Source: Verrucomicrobiaceae bacterium
GTDB lineage: Bacteria; Verrucomicrobiota; Verrucomicrobiia; Verrucomicrobiales; Verrucomicrobiaceae
Reading direction: 5' to 3'
Length of the DNA stretch: 54,411 nucleotides
NCBI GenBank assembly: GCA_027484445.1
Contig: JAIXSY010000047.1
Coordinates: forward strand, 1 to 54,411
The notes under the pieces are model-generated. The model was not told the DNA's origin. It worked only from the letters and a program-made list of their open reading frames with translations, and did not search any database. The position numbers were made by a program, and so were the translations under genes. Of the stretch, positions 7,889 through 17,300 are shown in pieces. Numbering within the stretch: the first letter of the stretch is position 1; every line of letters starts with the position of its first letter.

Positions 7889-9715
7889 ATGTTCATCACC
7901 CGACTCATTCTCATTCTCAGCTTGGCCGTGACAAGCCTGCAAGGCGCCTCCTGGTGGAATCCCAAGTGGCCTATCCGCAAGTCGTTCACGCTCGATACCT
8001 CGGAGGCTGGAGCCAAGATCACCGATGCCATCGGCACCACCGCCGTCCTGATTCGCCTGCATGATGGCAACTTCCAATTCCTCTCCGCGCGTGAGGATGG
8101 CAGCGACCTCCGCTTCATCGCCGAAGATGACAAAACGGAGCTGAGTTACCACATCGAGAAGTTCGATGGCCTGCTGAATGAAGCCTACGTTTGGGTAAAA
8201 CTGCCCGAGGTGAAGCCCGAGGGGCAAACACGCTTCTGGCTCTACTACGGCAATGTGGAGGATGCCGTGGCCAAAGAAGACGCCAAAGGCACCTATGATG
8301 CCGGGACGGCACTCGTTTATCACTTCGCGGAATCCTCCGGCCCGCCGCAGGACGCCTCCGGCCATGGGTTGAAGGCTGAAAACGCAGGCGTTCCCGTCGG
8401 CGGCGCACTCATTGGCAGTGCAGTTCGTCTCACCGGCCAGACCGCGTTGACCATTCCCGCCTCACCCGACCTTGATCTGGCCGCAGGCGGCGCGTTCACC
8501 TTTTCGACTTGGTTCAAGCCGCTCGCGCTGCAACCCAGCGCCATCATCTTTGCCAAACGGGAAGGCACAAACGCCCTGCTGATCGGCGACGACAACGGCG
8601 TGCCCTATGTCGAAGTCGTGAATGGCGGCATCAGTCAGCGCAGCGCCGCAGGTGCACCGGGCGCGGTGAACGTGTGGCGGCATCTCGCCGTCGTCGCCAG
8701 TGGCAGCAGCCTCACGCTTTATGTGGATGGAAAATCCTACGCCACGCTGAATGCCGCACTGCCTGCACTCAAAGGTCCGACCTTGCTCGGCAGGGACACG
8801 GGCAATGCCCCTGGCTTCTCCGGCGAGCTGGATGAGCTGCAAATCGCCAAAGCCGCACGATCTGCTGGCTGGGTGCGACTGACCGCCATCAATCAAGGCA
8901 CCTCGGCAGATGCGCAGAAGCTCCTTTTGACTGGTAACGATGAATCCTCCGATGCCGAACACAGCGAGTTGGCGGAGCATCTTTCCCTCTTCGCGGACAT
9001 CTCGAAGTCACTCACCTTCGACGGCTGGGTGGTCATCGCGCTCTGCACCGTTCTCGCCATCATTGGTTGGGGCGTCGCCATCGGCAAGCTGCTTTACCTC
9101 AACAAGATCAGCAAGGCTTCCCAAGTCTTCCTGGAACTTTGGGAAAAGGTATCCACGGACATCACTGCGCTGGATCATGCGGATGAAAAAAGCATCAAAA
9201 GCCTCGGCGGTGTGGCCAGTGGCTCGAAGGCCAAGATCATGCGCCAGTCACCGCTCTTTCATCTCTACCATCTCGGTTCGCAGGAGATCCAGAAGCGCAT
9301 CGCCGCTGCCCCTGAGGGCAAGTTTGGCGGACTTTCGGGACGTTCCATCCAAGCCATCCGCGCCACGCTGGACGGCGGCCAGGTGCGTGAGGTGCAGAAG
9401 CTGAATGGCAAGCTCGTCTTCCTCACCATCGGCATCGCGGGCGGTCCCTACCTGGGGCTGCTGGGCACCGTCATCGGGGTGATGATCACCTTTGCCGTCA
9501 TCGCCCAGAGCGGCGAGGTGGACATCAACTCCATCGCTCCCGGTATTGCGGGTGCGCTGCTCGCCACCGTGGCCGGCCTGGCCGTCGCCATCCCGGCGCT
9601 GTTTGCCTACAGCTACCTCAGCAGCCGCATCAAGGAGGCCGTCAGCTCCATGCACATCTTCATCGACGAGTTCATCACCCGCATCGCCGAGGCCTACCCC
9701 ACCGCCAACGAATAA
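7889..9715 (+). CDS. exbB: ExbB/TolQ proton channel fused to DUF2341-LamG
   Basis: A 608-residue fusion. A signal-like segment (residues 1-20) leads into a DUF2341-like domain (WWNPKWPIRKSFTL to about 130), then a LamG/concanavalin-like domain (about 140-345, with FTFSTWFKP and LYVDGKSY strands). An ExbB/TolQ/MotA module follows at 365-608, with a first membrane helix GWVVIALCTVLAIIGWGVAI and a final pair around GPYLGLLGTVIGVMITFAVI and GIAGALLATVAGLAVAIPAL. It should form the proton-driven motor with the ExbD six bases downstream. The periplasmic lectin-like half is unusual: it could bind cell-envelope glycan or the passenger. Three internal Met and one Cys are present in the whole protein. 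Confidence 0.88.
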   Translation: MFITRLILILSLAVTSLQGASWWNPKWPIRKSFTLDTSEAGAKITDAIGTTAVLIRLHDGNFQFLSAREDGSDLRFIAEDDKTELSYHIEKFDGLLNEAYVWVKLPEVKPEGQTRFWLYYGNVEDAVAKEDAKGTYDAGTALVYHFAESSGPPQDASGHGLKAENAGVPVGGALIGSAVRLTGQTALTIPASPDLDLAAGGAFTFSTWFKPLALQPSAIIFAKREGTNALLIGDDNGVPYVEVVNGGISQRSAAGAPGAVNVWRHLAVVASGSSLTLYVDGKSYATLNAALPALKGPTLLGRDTGNAPGFSGELDELQIAKAARSAGWVRLTAINQGTSADAQKLLLTGNDESSDAEHSELAEHLSLFADISKSLTFDGWVVIALCTVLAIIGWGVAIGKLLYLNKISKASQVFLELWEKVSTDITALDHADEKSIKSLGGVASGSKAKIMRQSPLFHLYHLGSQEIQKRIAAAPEGKFGGLSGRSIQAIRATLDGGQVREVQKLNGKLVFLTIGIAGGPYLGLLGTVIGVMITFAVIAQSGEVDINSIAPGIAGALLATVAGLAVAIPALFAYSYLSSRIKEAVSSMHIFIDEFITRIAEAYPTANE

Positions 9716-9721
9716 CGAGCC

Positions 9722-10120
9722 ATGAACGCCGACGAAAAAAGCTACGATGACATCAACGTCACCCCGATGGTGGACCTCTACCTCGTGCTGCTGCTGATCT
9801 TCATCATCATGACCACGGCAGGCGTGCAGGGGGTGAAGGTGAACCTGCCCAAAGGCAGCGCTTCCACACCGCCGCTGGACGCCCCGAAGACCCAGGCCAT
9901 CACGGTCAACAATGAGGGCAAGGTATTTCTCAACACCATCCCCGTCACGCTTCAGGAGCTGGAGCAGAAGTTGGAGGCCCTGAAGGCCGCGAATCCCGAG
10001 CTGCCCGTGGTCCTCCGCGGAGACAGCACCACGCAATACCAAAGCATCATGGAGGTGCTGAACCTCGTCGGGCGGCTGGGCATCACCCAGGTCGGCCTCG
10101 CCACCCAAGCCCCGAAATAA
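9722..10120 (+). CDS. exbD: ExbD biopolymer transport protein
   Basis: A 132-residue ExbD/TolR protein. A short cytoplasmic N-terminus (DDINVTPMVDLYLVLLLIF) carries the conserved Asp at the start of the single membrane helix that conducts protons. A periplasmic domain follows, with the VVLRGDSTTQYQSIMEVLN segment typical of the family. It partners the ExbB fusion immediately upstream and the TonB-like protein ten bases downstream. The gene lies inside the operon with no separate promoter visible. Confidence 0.93.
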   Translation: MNADEKSYDDINVTPMVDLYLVLLLIFIIMTTAGVQGVKVNLPKGSASTPPLDAPKTQAITVNNEGKVFLNTIPVTLQELEQKLEALKAANPELPVVLRGDSTTQYQSIMEVLNLVGRLGITQVGLATQAPK

Positions 10121-10129
10121 CCCACGATC

Positions 10130-10864
10130 ATGAGCGACCTAGATTTTGAAGAAGAAGATGAGCGCGGGTTCTTCCAGCGGCACCGCTGGAGCATCATCGT
10201 GGGCATTCTTGCTGTTGGCGGACTGGCTTTTCTCGTGCCCAGCCTTTTCTCCAAAGGATCATCGGCCCCAAAGCGGCAGAACATGGACATCGTGCGCATC
10301 TCCCTGCCACCGCCGCCCCCTCCGCCGCCACCACCGCCTCCTCCCCCCAAGAAAGAGCCACCGCCTGAAGAGAAGGTGGAGGAAAAAATGATCGAGCAAG
10401 AGGCTGTGCAGGAAGACGAGCCCAAGCCCGAAGAAGCACCGCCAGATGAGCCAGCACCTGCCGCTGACCTTTCCACCGGCATCACAGGCAACGGCCCGCC
10501 GGATGGCTTCGGCCTAGGCGGCCCTGGTGGCGGTGGACGCGGTGGCAATGGTCTCGGCGGCAGTGGCCGACGCGGCGGTGGCAGCAAGTATGGCTGGTAT
10601 GCCGCCCAGGTGCAGAGCCGCATCGCCGATGCCCTGCGTGGCAACCGGCAGACCAGCCGCGCCGATGTGCGGATCGAGGTGCGCATCTGGCCGGATGAAA
10701 CAGGCCGCATCCGCCGTGCCAGCCTAGCCCGCAGCACGGGCGATGCCGCGCTGGACCGTGTGATCGAATCCGAGGTGCTCACCGGCCTACGCCTTTCTGA
10801 ACCACCGCCCGCCGACATGCCGCTGCCCATCGTCATGCGCATCACCGCTCGTCGGCCCAACTGA
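10130..10864 (+). CDS. tonB: TonB-like energy transducer
   Basis: A 244-residue protein with an acidic cytoplasmic start, one membrane helix at about 22-42 (SIIVGILAVGGLAFLVPSLF), then a run of about fourteen prolines and alternating Pro/Glu/Lys that spans the periplasm. A Gly-rich hinge (about 125-150) leads to a C-terminal TonB domain at 155-244 (YGWYAAQVQSRIADALRG; RIRRASLARSTGDAALD). It transmits ExbB-ExbD energy to an outer-membrane partner. No classical TonB-dependent receptor is encoded in the window, so the target may be the TpsB, the porin or a chromosomal receptor. There is no Cys. Confidence 0.9.
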   Translation: MSDLDFEEEDERGFFQRHRWSIIVGILAVGGLAFLVPSLFSKGSSAPKRQNMDIVRISLPPPPPPPPPPPPPPKKEPPPEEKVEEKMIEQEAVQEDEPKPEEAPPDEPAPAADLSTGITGNGPPDGFGLGGPGGGGRGGNGLGGSGRRGGGSKYGWYAAQVQSRIADALRGNRQTSRADVRIEVRIWPDETGRIRRASLARSTGDAALDRVIESEVLTGLRLSEPPPADMPLPIVMRITARRPN

Positions 10865-10876
10865 TTTTTCATTCTC

Positions 10877-12781
10877 ATGCGACTCCCGATCCCATCTCTT
10901 TCCACGGCACTGCTTCTTGCCCTGGCAGCCACCTCCACCCGAGGCGCTGAAAACCCGCCTGCTGCGGCTGCTCCCGCCGCCGCCACGAAGCCCGCTGCGG
11001 CACCGAAAGCGGATGAGCCACCTTCGATTGATGAGCTGCTGCCTCTGCCGGTCGAGCAGCCTGCCGCAGAAGCCGCGCCTACCGCTTCAGCAAGCCTCAC
11101 CCCTGCCGCGCAGCCACGCGTGCAGCTTTCGGAAAGCTTTGCCATCAACCTCGTGAACCGCCTCGTTGAACGTGGTGTGCTGACCCAGGCGGATGCGGCA
11201 GACATGATCGCGCTGGCCAAAGCCGATGCGGAAGCGGCCCAGCAGGAGCGTGAGCAACTCTTCAACGCCGCCCAAGTCGCCGCAGAAGCGCCGCCAGCCA
11301 CCGATGACGAGGTGCGTGTCACCTACATCCCCGAGACGGTGAAAGATGAGATGCGCAGCCAGATCAAAGACGAGCTGCTGAAGGAAGCGAAGGACAACAA
11401 GCTGCTGGCACCTCAGTATCAACTGCCGGAGTGGGTGGCGAACTTCCACCCGCACGCCGATTTGCGGCTGCGCTATGAATACATCGGATTCCCCGAGGGC
11501 AACGACACCAGTGGAGCCTTCCCGAACTTCAACATCATCAACAGCGGTCCTGCCTTTGATACCACGGGTGTGCTTTTTTCGCCGCAATACAACACTAACG
11601 AAGATCGCCAACGCACCCGCTTCCGCCTTCGCTTTGGTGCCGAGCTAGACTTAGCAGATCACTTCACGATGGGCATCCGGCTGGGCACTGGCGATACAAA
11701 CTCACCCGTCTCCGGCAACCAGAGCTTTGGCGGCACCAACCTCGGCCCCGGCGGCAACTTCTCCCAGCAGGGCGGTCAATTTGCCAAGTATGCCATCTGG
11801 CTCGACCGCGCCTTCCTGAAGTGGGAGCCGGTGGACAGCATCGCCCTCACCATCGGGCGCTTTGACAATCCCTTCTTCTCCACCACCGCCATTTATTCCG
11901 ATGACATCGGTTTCGATGGCCTCGTGCTGCAAGTGAAGCATGAGATCACCGACGGCATCGAGCCCTTCTTCACCCTCGGTTCCTTCCCCGTCTTCAACAC
12001 GGACCTTCAGTTCGCTTCGAATCAGCCCGCGAAGTTTGAAAGCCGCGACAAATGGCTGAACGCAGGCCAACTTGGGGTGAACTGGAAGATCAACAAGGAC
12101 TGGAACCTCAAGATCGGCACCGCTTGGTATGACTTCCGCAACATCGAAGGTGTATTCTCCACGCCCTTTGTGCCGCGCAACGCCGAGGACCCCGGCGACA
12201 CCGACCACACGCGGCCCAGCTTTGCCCAAAAAGGAAACACCTACTTCCCCCTGCGCCGCATCATTCCCGATGCCACAAACGGCTTTGGCACGACCAACCA
12301 ATTCCAGTACTACGGCCTTGCCTCACCCTTCAGCGTGCAGGCGATCACCGGCAGGCTGGACTACAATGGCTATGAGCCTGTGCAGGTTTCTCTGGTGGCG
12401 GAGTATCTGAAAAACCACGCTTTTGATGCGGAGCAGATCAACGCCATTGCGGTGAACAATCGTGGCACCAATGGTCAGTTCGAAGGTGGTGACACCGCCT
12501 ACTATGTAAACCTGCGCGTCGGCAAACCTCAGTTCCAGAAGCGCGGGGACTGGTATGCCTACCTGGGCTACCGGCATGTGGAGTCCGATGCCGTGGTGGA
12601 TGGATTCAATGACCAAGACTTTGGTGGCGGTGGCACGAACGTGAAAGGCTACACGCTTGGCGCGGCCATCGCCCTCTCGCCCAAGGTTTCCCTGGCACTA
12701 CGCTACATGAATGCGGACCAGATCGCCGGGCCGCAATACCGCACCAACACCTTCGAATTCGACATCAGCGCGAAATTCTGA
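10877..12781 (+). CDS. Putative outer-membrane porin
   Basis: A 634-residue exported protein. The signal peptide (to about residue 24) is followed by an Ala/Pro-rich stretch, a helical segment (NLVNRLVERGVLTQADAADM, about 92-135) and a long beta-barrel region from about residue 185 to the terminal Phe. Barrel strands alternate hydrophobic residues and end with aromatic girdle residues (DLRLRYEYIGF, NLKIGTAWYDFRNI, FEFDISAKF). This organisation matches the putative porin family (Porin_5 type) common in Verrucomicrobia and Planctomycetes. It may admit the nutrient that the operon captures. Met is sparse and Cys absent. Confidence 0.8.
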   Translation: MRLPIPSLSTALLLALAATSTRGAENPPAAAAPAAATKPAAAPKADEPPSIDELLPLPVEQPAAEAAPTASASLTPAAQPRVQLSESFAINLVNRLVERGVLTQADAADMIALAKADAEAAQQEREQLFNAAQVAAEAPPATDDEVRVTYIPETVKDEMRSQIKDELLKEAKDNKLLAPQYQLPEWVANFHPHADLRLRYEYIGFPEGNDTSGAFPNFNIINSGPAFDTTGVLFSPQYNTNEDRQRTRFRLRFGAELDLADHFTMGIRLGTGDTNSPVSGNQSFGGTNLGPGGNFSQQGGQFAKYAIWLDRAFLKWEPVDSIALTIGRFDNPFFSTTAIYSDDIGFDGLVLQVKHEITDGIEPFFTLGSFPVFNTDLQFASNQPAKFESRDKWLNAGQLGVNWKINKDWNLKIGTAWYDFRNIEGVFSTPFVPRNAEDPGDTDHTRPSFAQKGNTYFPLRRIIPDATNGFGTTNQFQYYGLASPFSVQAITGRLDYNGYEPVQVSLVAEYLKNHAFDAEQINAIAVNNRGTNGQFEGGDTAYYVNLRVGKPQFQKRGDWYAYLGYRHVESDAVVDGFNDQDFGGGGTNVKGYTLGAAIALSPKVSLALRYMNADQIAGPQYRTNTFEFDISAKF

Positions 12782-12783
12782 CC

Positions 12784-13452
12784 ATGAAGACCCTCACGAC
12801 TCTGCTTTCCGTGGTGATGCTTGCCTCGGCCATCGCCGCCCCACCTGCGGACCCGAACCAACGTCTGCGTGATACCTTGAAAAACACCATGCTCCAGCTC
12901 CGCGCCGTGGAGACGGAGCGTGCCACTTTGCAGGCCAACCAGCTCGTGAATGAAGCGAAGATTCAGGAGCTGAACACGCAGGTCGAAACGCTGAAAAAGC
13001 AAATCGCCAAGATCAGCAAGGAAGCTGCTGCTGAGGAAGAAGCCGCGAAAAAGGAGATCGCCGACCTGAAAGCAAAACAAGAGGCTCAGGCGAAGCAGAT
13101 CAGCGAGCTTCAAGCAGCTTTGGAGAAGTGGAAAGCAGGTTACAACGAAGTCGTAACCATCGCCAAAGATCGCGAAGCCCTGCGTGCCAAAGCCAGCACG
13201 AAGGCTGTGGTGGCAGAGCGGAAGCTGGCGGAGCGTGAGCGGCAAAACCTTGAGCTGTATGTGACCGGGCGTGAAATCCTGGATCGCCTCGCAGGATTCA
13301 GTCTTGGAACGGCCATCACAGCACGCGAGCCCTTCGTGGGCACCACGCGAGTGAAACTGCAAAACCTCGTCCAAGACTACGGCGACAAGCTGCAAGACAG
13401 CAAATACAACCCCTTCGCCGAGAAAGAGGCTGAAAAGGCCGTGAAGCCATGA
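12784..13452 (+). CDS. Exported coiled-coil protein
   Basis: A 222-residue protein with an N-terminal signal peptide (cleavage near SAIAA, residue 19) and then almost continuous heptad-rich coiled coil from about residue 30 to 125, rich in Lys, Glu, Ala and Gln. The C-terminal third (RNLEL-like helix, then LAGFSLGTAITAREPF) is less regular. It starts two bases after the porin stop and overlaps the isomerase gene by four bases (ATGA). No family is recognised. By position it may be a periplasmic scaffold or chaperone for the secreted giant protein. Confidence 0.75.
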   Translation: MKTLTTLLSVVMLASAIAAPPADPNQRLRDTLKNTMLQLRAVETERATLQANQLVNEAKIQELNTQVETLKKQIAKISKEAAAEEEAAKKEIADLKAKQEAQAKQISELQAALEKWKAGYNEVVTIAKDREALRAKASTKAVVAERKLAERERQNLELYVTGREILDRLAGFSLGTAITAREPFVGTTRVKLQNLVQDYGDKLQDSKYNPFAEKEAEKAVKP

Positions 13453-14339
13453 AAACGCGCCTTTTCAGCCACCATCTCTCCACCTTGAGTCTCGGGCTTG
13501 GCATGATGCTGAGCCTGTTTGCCCATGCGGATGAGCCTCTCGGTAAACTGGGAGATTTGGAGCTGTCCGAAGATGACCTTCGCGCTTCCCTTCAGAGCCT
13601 CAGCGAAGGCCAGCTCGCTTCCTTGAAGGCTGATCCAGCACTGCTGGAGCAGGTCGCGAGGACCACGCTGGTGCAAAAACGGGTGCTTCAAGAGGCCACG
13701 CAAAAAGGCTGGCCGCAGCAGCCACACATCGCCGCCCGTGTCGAGCGCGCCCGCCAGAGCGCCATCACAGAGAGCTACCTGGAATCCATCGCGGAACCGG
13801 CCAAGGATTACCCTTCCGAAGAGGAGCTGAAGGTCGTTTACACTGCCAGTCGAGACTCTCTGCGCGTGCCGCGTTCGTTTCGGTTGGCACAGATTTTTAT
13901 TAGCACGGATGAGGCGAAGCTGACCGAGGTGAAAAAGATGCTCAGCGATGCCAAAGCAGATTTTGCCGAGATCGCCAGCCACCACAGCCAGGAGGTGATG
14001 AGTGCTTCCCGTGGCGGTGAAATTGGCTGGCTCACGGAAGCGCAGATCGAGCCGGATCTCTTGCCTACCATCGCCAGCTTGAAGCTGAATGAGGTGAGCC
14101 AGCCCGTGAAGCTGAAAGACGGCTGGCATATCCTGAAGCTGCTGGATGCCCGAGCGGCCCACACTCCCACGTTGGAGCAGGCGCGCACACAACTCGTGAA
14201 ACAAATGCGGCAGGAAAAGCTGCGCCTGAACTCCCAGGCCTACCTTGCTGACCTAGTGCGCAGGCATCCCCTACTGATCAACACCGCTGCGCTGAAGACT
14301 GCGCTGCTCAATCAACCTTCCACGGAATCACGCCCATGA
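13449..14339 (+). CDS. SurA/PpiC-type parvulin peptidyl-prolyl isomerase
   Basis: A 296-residue exported isomerase-chaperone. After a signal peptide (to about residue 27) a helical chaperone region runs to about 125, then a parvulin domain at about 135-235 with RSFRLAQIFIST, the SRGGEIGWL turn and PVKLKDGWHILKL, all family hallmarks. The C-terminal helix packs back as in SurA. It overlaps the coiled-coil gene upstream and the TpsA gene downstream through ATGA junctions, pointing to coupled translation. It probably keeps the giant exoprotein or the barrel proteins unfolded in the periplasm. A Ppi gene near a TPS/Ton cluster is also known from Pseudomonas Pdt loci. Confidence 0.9.
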   Translation: MKTRLFSHHLSTLSLGLGMMLSLFAHADEPLGKLGDLELSEDDLRASLQSLSEGQLASLKADPALLEQVARTTLVQKRVLQEATQKGWPQQPHIAARVERARQSAITESYLESIAEPAKDYPSEEELKVVYTASRDSLRVPRSFRLAQIFISTDEAKLTEVKKMLSDAKADFAEIASHHSQEVMSASRGGEIGWLTEAQIEPDLLPTIASLKLNEVSQPVKLKDGWHILKLLDARAAHTPTLEQARTQLVKQMRQEKLRLNSQAYLADLVRRHPLLINTAALKTALLNQPSTESRP

Positions 14340-17300
14340 AGATTCGCCCTTTTTTTCGATCCCTGATCTTCCGCCGCCAGCATCCAGCCCCGCTCTCTGC
14401 GGCAGTGCAGCAGTTTTTGCGTGAGACTCTGTTCCAGGTAGTGCGTTGGTATGCAAAGTCGTTCAGTTTTGGTGAGGATGATTCTGCAAGACGCTTTTTC
14501 CCTGTCAGTGTTGTGGCTCGGCGGGCCGAAGGTCCGCGATTCCTTAGCCCAGCCCGCAGGGCTGGGTTTTTAGATACAAACCACCTCACGAACCAAGCGC
14601 CCTGTAAGGGTGCGATACCCTTGCGCCTGATCCCATCTGCGGGGTATCGCAGCCTTACAGGCCGCGCTGAGAGATTGCGCATCGCCTTGATCCGACCCAG
14701 CCCTGCGGGCTGGGCTAAGGAATCTTGGCCTTTCAGGCCAGAATCCAATGCTGCAACTTTCGAAAGCCTGTTTTCAACGGATCGGAGGCAGCATTCGGCT
14801 TTGCTGAGCTGGCTTCGTGGGCTGTTCCGCCAGCACCGCACTCCGCATCTTGCATTCACCATCAAATTGCTATTTCTCAGCACCCTGCCGCCAGCAGTCG
14901 CGGCGGATATTTTGCGCGCAGGTGGGCCAGTAGCGACGAGTGCTGGGCAGCCGAACCCCACCGGCCTCGGCAGTGCGCCTGCGAATGTGATTTCCAATCG
15001 AAGCAATGCCCGTGACATCCTCGTCCGATCCCAGGCAGCGCTGAATGCGGCCCGGAACCTGCAAGCACAGGCCAGGGCGGCGGCTCTGGCGGGGGCCAAC
15101 AACCTCGGGGTGAACCCCAACAACCCTGCGGAAACCCTGCCTGATGTGCCGAATGGACTCGGGTTGGGTGGGCTGGAGGTGGACCCTGCGGTGAGTGGCA
15201 ACGCAGGACTGTGGACCGGCGCCAACCTGCCTACGCAAGCGACCAATGGCACGCGCACCAATGTCACCGTGGTGCAGACGGCGCAGCAGGCCCTGCTGAA
15301 CTGGCGGACCTTCAATGTCGGTCGTGAGACGACGCTGACCTTTGACCAAAGCGCGGGCGGAGCGAATCAATCGCAGTGGATCGCCTTCAACAAGGTGAAC
15401 GACCCTTCAGGCAGGCCGTCGCAGATTCTCGGAAGCATCCGGGCGGCGGGTCAGGTGTATGTCATCAATCAAAACGGCATCATCTTTGGCGGCAGCAGCC
15501 AAGTGAATGCCCACACGTTTGTCGCCTCGGCTCTGCCCATCAATGATAACCTCCTGCAGCGCGGTCTGCTCAACAATCCCGACGCCCAGTTTCTGTTTTC
15601 CGCCCTGGCCTTGAATGCGGGCACCAAAGGCCCAACACCCGGCTTCACACCGCCAGCATCGGTGAACGGAAAAAGCGGAGATGTGATCGTGCAGGCAGGG
15701 GCTAAAATCGAGTCTCCAACCAACGCCTCCAACGTCGGCGGGCGTGTGGCGCTGATCGGGGCCAATGTCATCAATCGTGGCACGATCTCCACGCCCGATG
15801 GCCAGACCATCCTCGCCGCTGGTCTCCAGGTGGGTTTTGTGGCCCACAGCAGCAGTGATCCTAGCCTGCGCGGCCTCGACACCTTTGTCGGTGCGGTCGT
15901 TGACCCTCTCTCCGCCGTTCCTGAATATGCAGGCACAGCGAAAAACGAAGGCATCATCGAGGCCCCAAGAGCCAACGTCACCATCGCGGGAAAAACCGTG
16001 GAGCAAAACGGCATCGTGAACAGCAGCACATCCGTCGTGCTGAATGGCCGCATTGATCTCCAGGCCAATTATGGAGCAGTGACGAACACGGCCTATGATC
16101 CCGTGCTGCTGCCGAGCATCCCGCCTTTTCTTTTCACGCAAACTGGCACGGTGCGGTTAGGGGCAGGCAGTGTGACGCAGATTCTACCAGAGCTGGCGAG
16201 CACAGAGACCACTATCGGCACGGAGCTGGCGCTTCGCTCGCAGGTGAACATCAAAGGCAAGGCCATCCACTTCGGCAGGGATTCCATCTTGCTCGCTCCG
16301 AATGGCATCGTTCATGCCGATGCGGGCATCTGGGATCTTGTCAGTGGTGTGAGCCCGCAGAGTTTCTTCGTGCATTCAGGCGGCCAGATTTATGTGGATC
16401 AGGGGGCAGTGCTGAACGTGGCAGGCACGACGGATGTGGATGTCTCTGTAGATAAGTTTTTGGTCAATGTGGAGCTGCGTGCCGCTGAGCTGGCAGGCTC
16501 TCCCCTGCTCCGCGATAGTCCTCTGCGGGGCACGACCATCACCGTGGACATCCGCGACACCGGCACCTACAACGGCCGTACCTGGGTAGGCACGCCGCTG
16601 GCGGACATCTCCGGCTACGTGAACAACATCCAGCGCACCGTGGGTGAACTTACCATCGCGGGTGGAACGGTGGATTTGAATGCAGGCGGTTCCGTCGTGG
16701 TGCGTGATACGGCGGAGATCAACACCTCTGGCGGCTGGATCAACTACACCGGTGCCAACCTGGAGACGACCAAGCTGTTAGCTGGCAACCGCATCTATGA
16801 CATCTCCCAAGCAACGCCTGACATCGCTTACACCAGCGTGCTCCAGCCTGGAAGCACCCGCACCGATCTGAAGTGGGCCATCGTGGATCAGTTTAACAAT
16901 CCCGTGCGACCTGGCGCGACCTACTTTGATCCAGGCTACCTGCACGGAGCGAATGGCGGCACGCTGGCTATCACCTCGCCGTCGGTGGCATTGGATGGCC
17001 GCTTCATCGGGCGAACCACTCCCGGCCCGAATCAGCGCATCGTGGGACCGAGGCCCAGCGAGTTCATCCTGAAATTGCAAGCTCAGGAGCTGCTGGCACC
17101 CATTTATCCGGTCTTTTCGCCAACACCTCCCACCGTCACCTTTCAGAGCGGTGTGACGCAGACAGCAGCGGCAGATTTTAGCGTGGACTCGAATGGAAAC
17201 ACACCTGCGCTGGCGGCGGAGCGCATCGGCCAAGTCTATCTTGCCCCTGAGCTACTGACCCGCGATGGCTTCGGCAGGTTTACGTTGGAAAACGTCGATG

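Noticed and set aside
9952..11322. A 456-residue minus-strand frame
   Set aside because: It is Ser/Arg/Gly-rich low-complexity sequence opposite exbD, tonB and the porin gene, with no recognisable domain.
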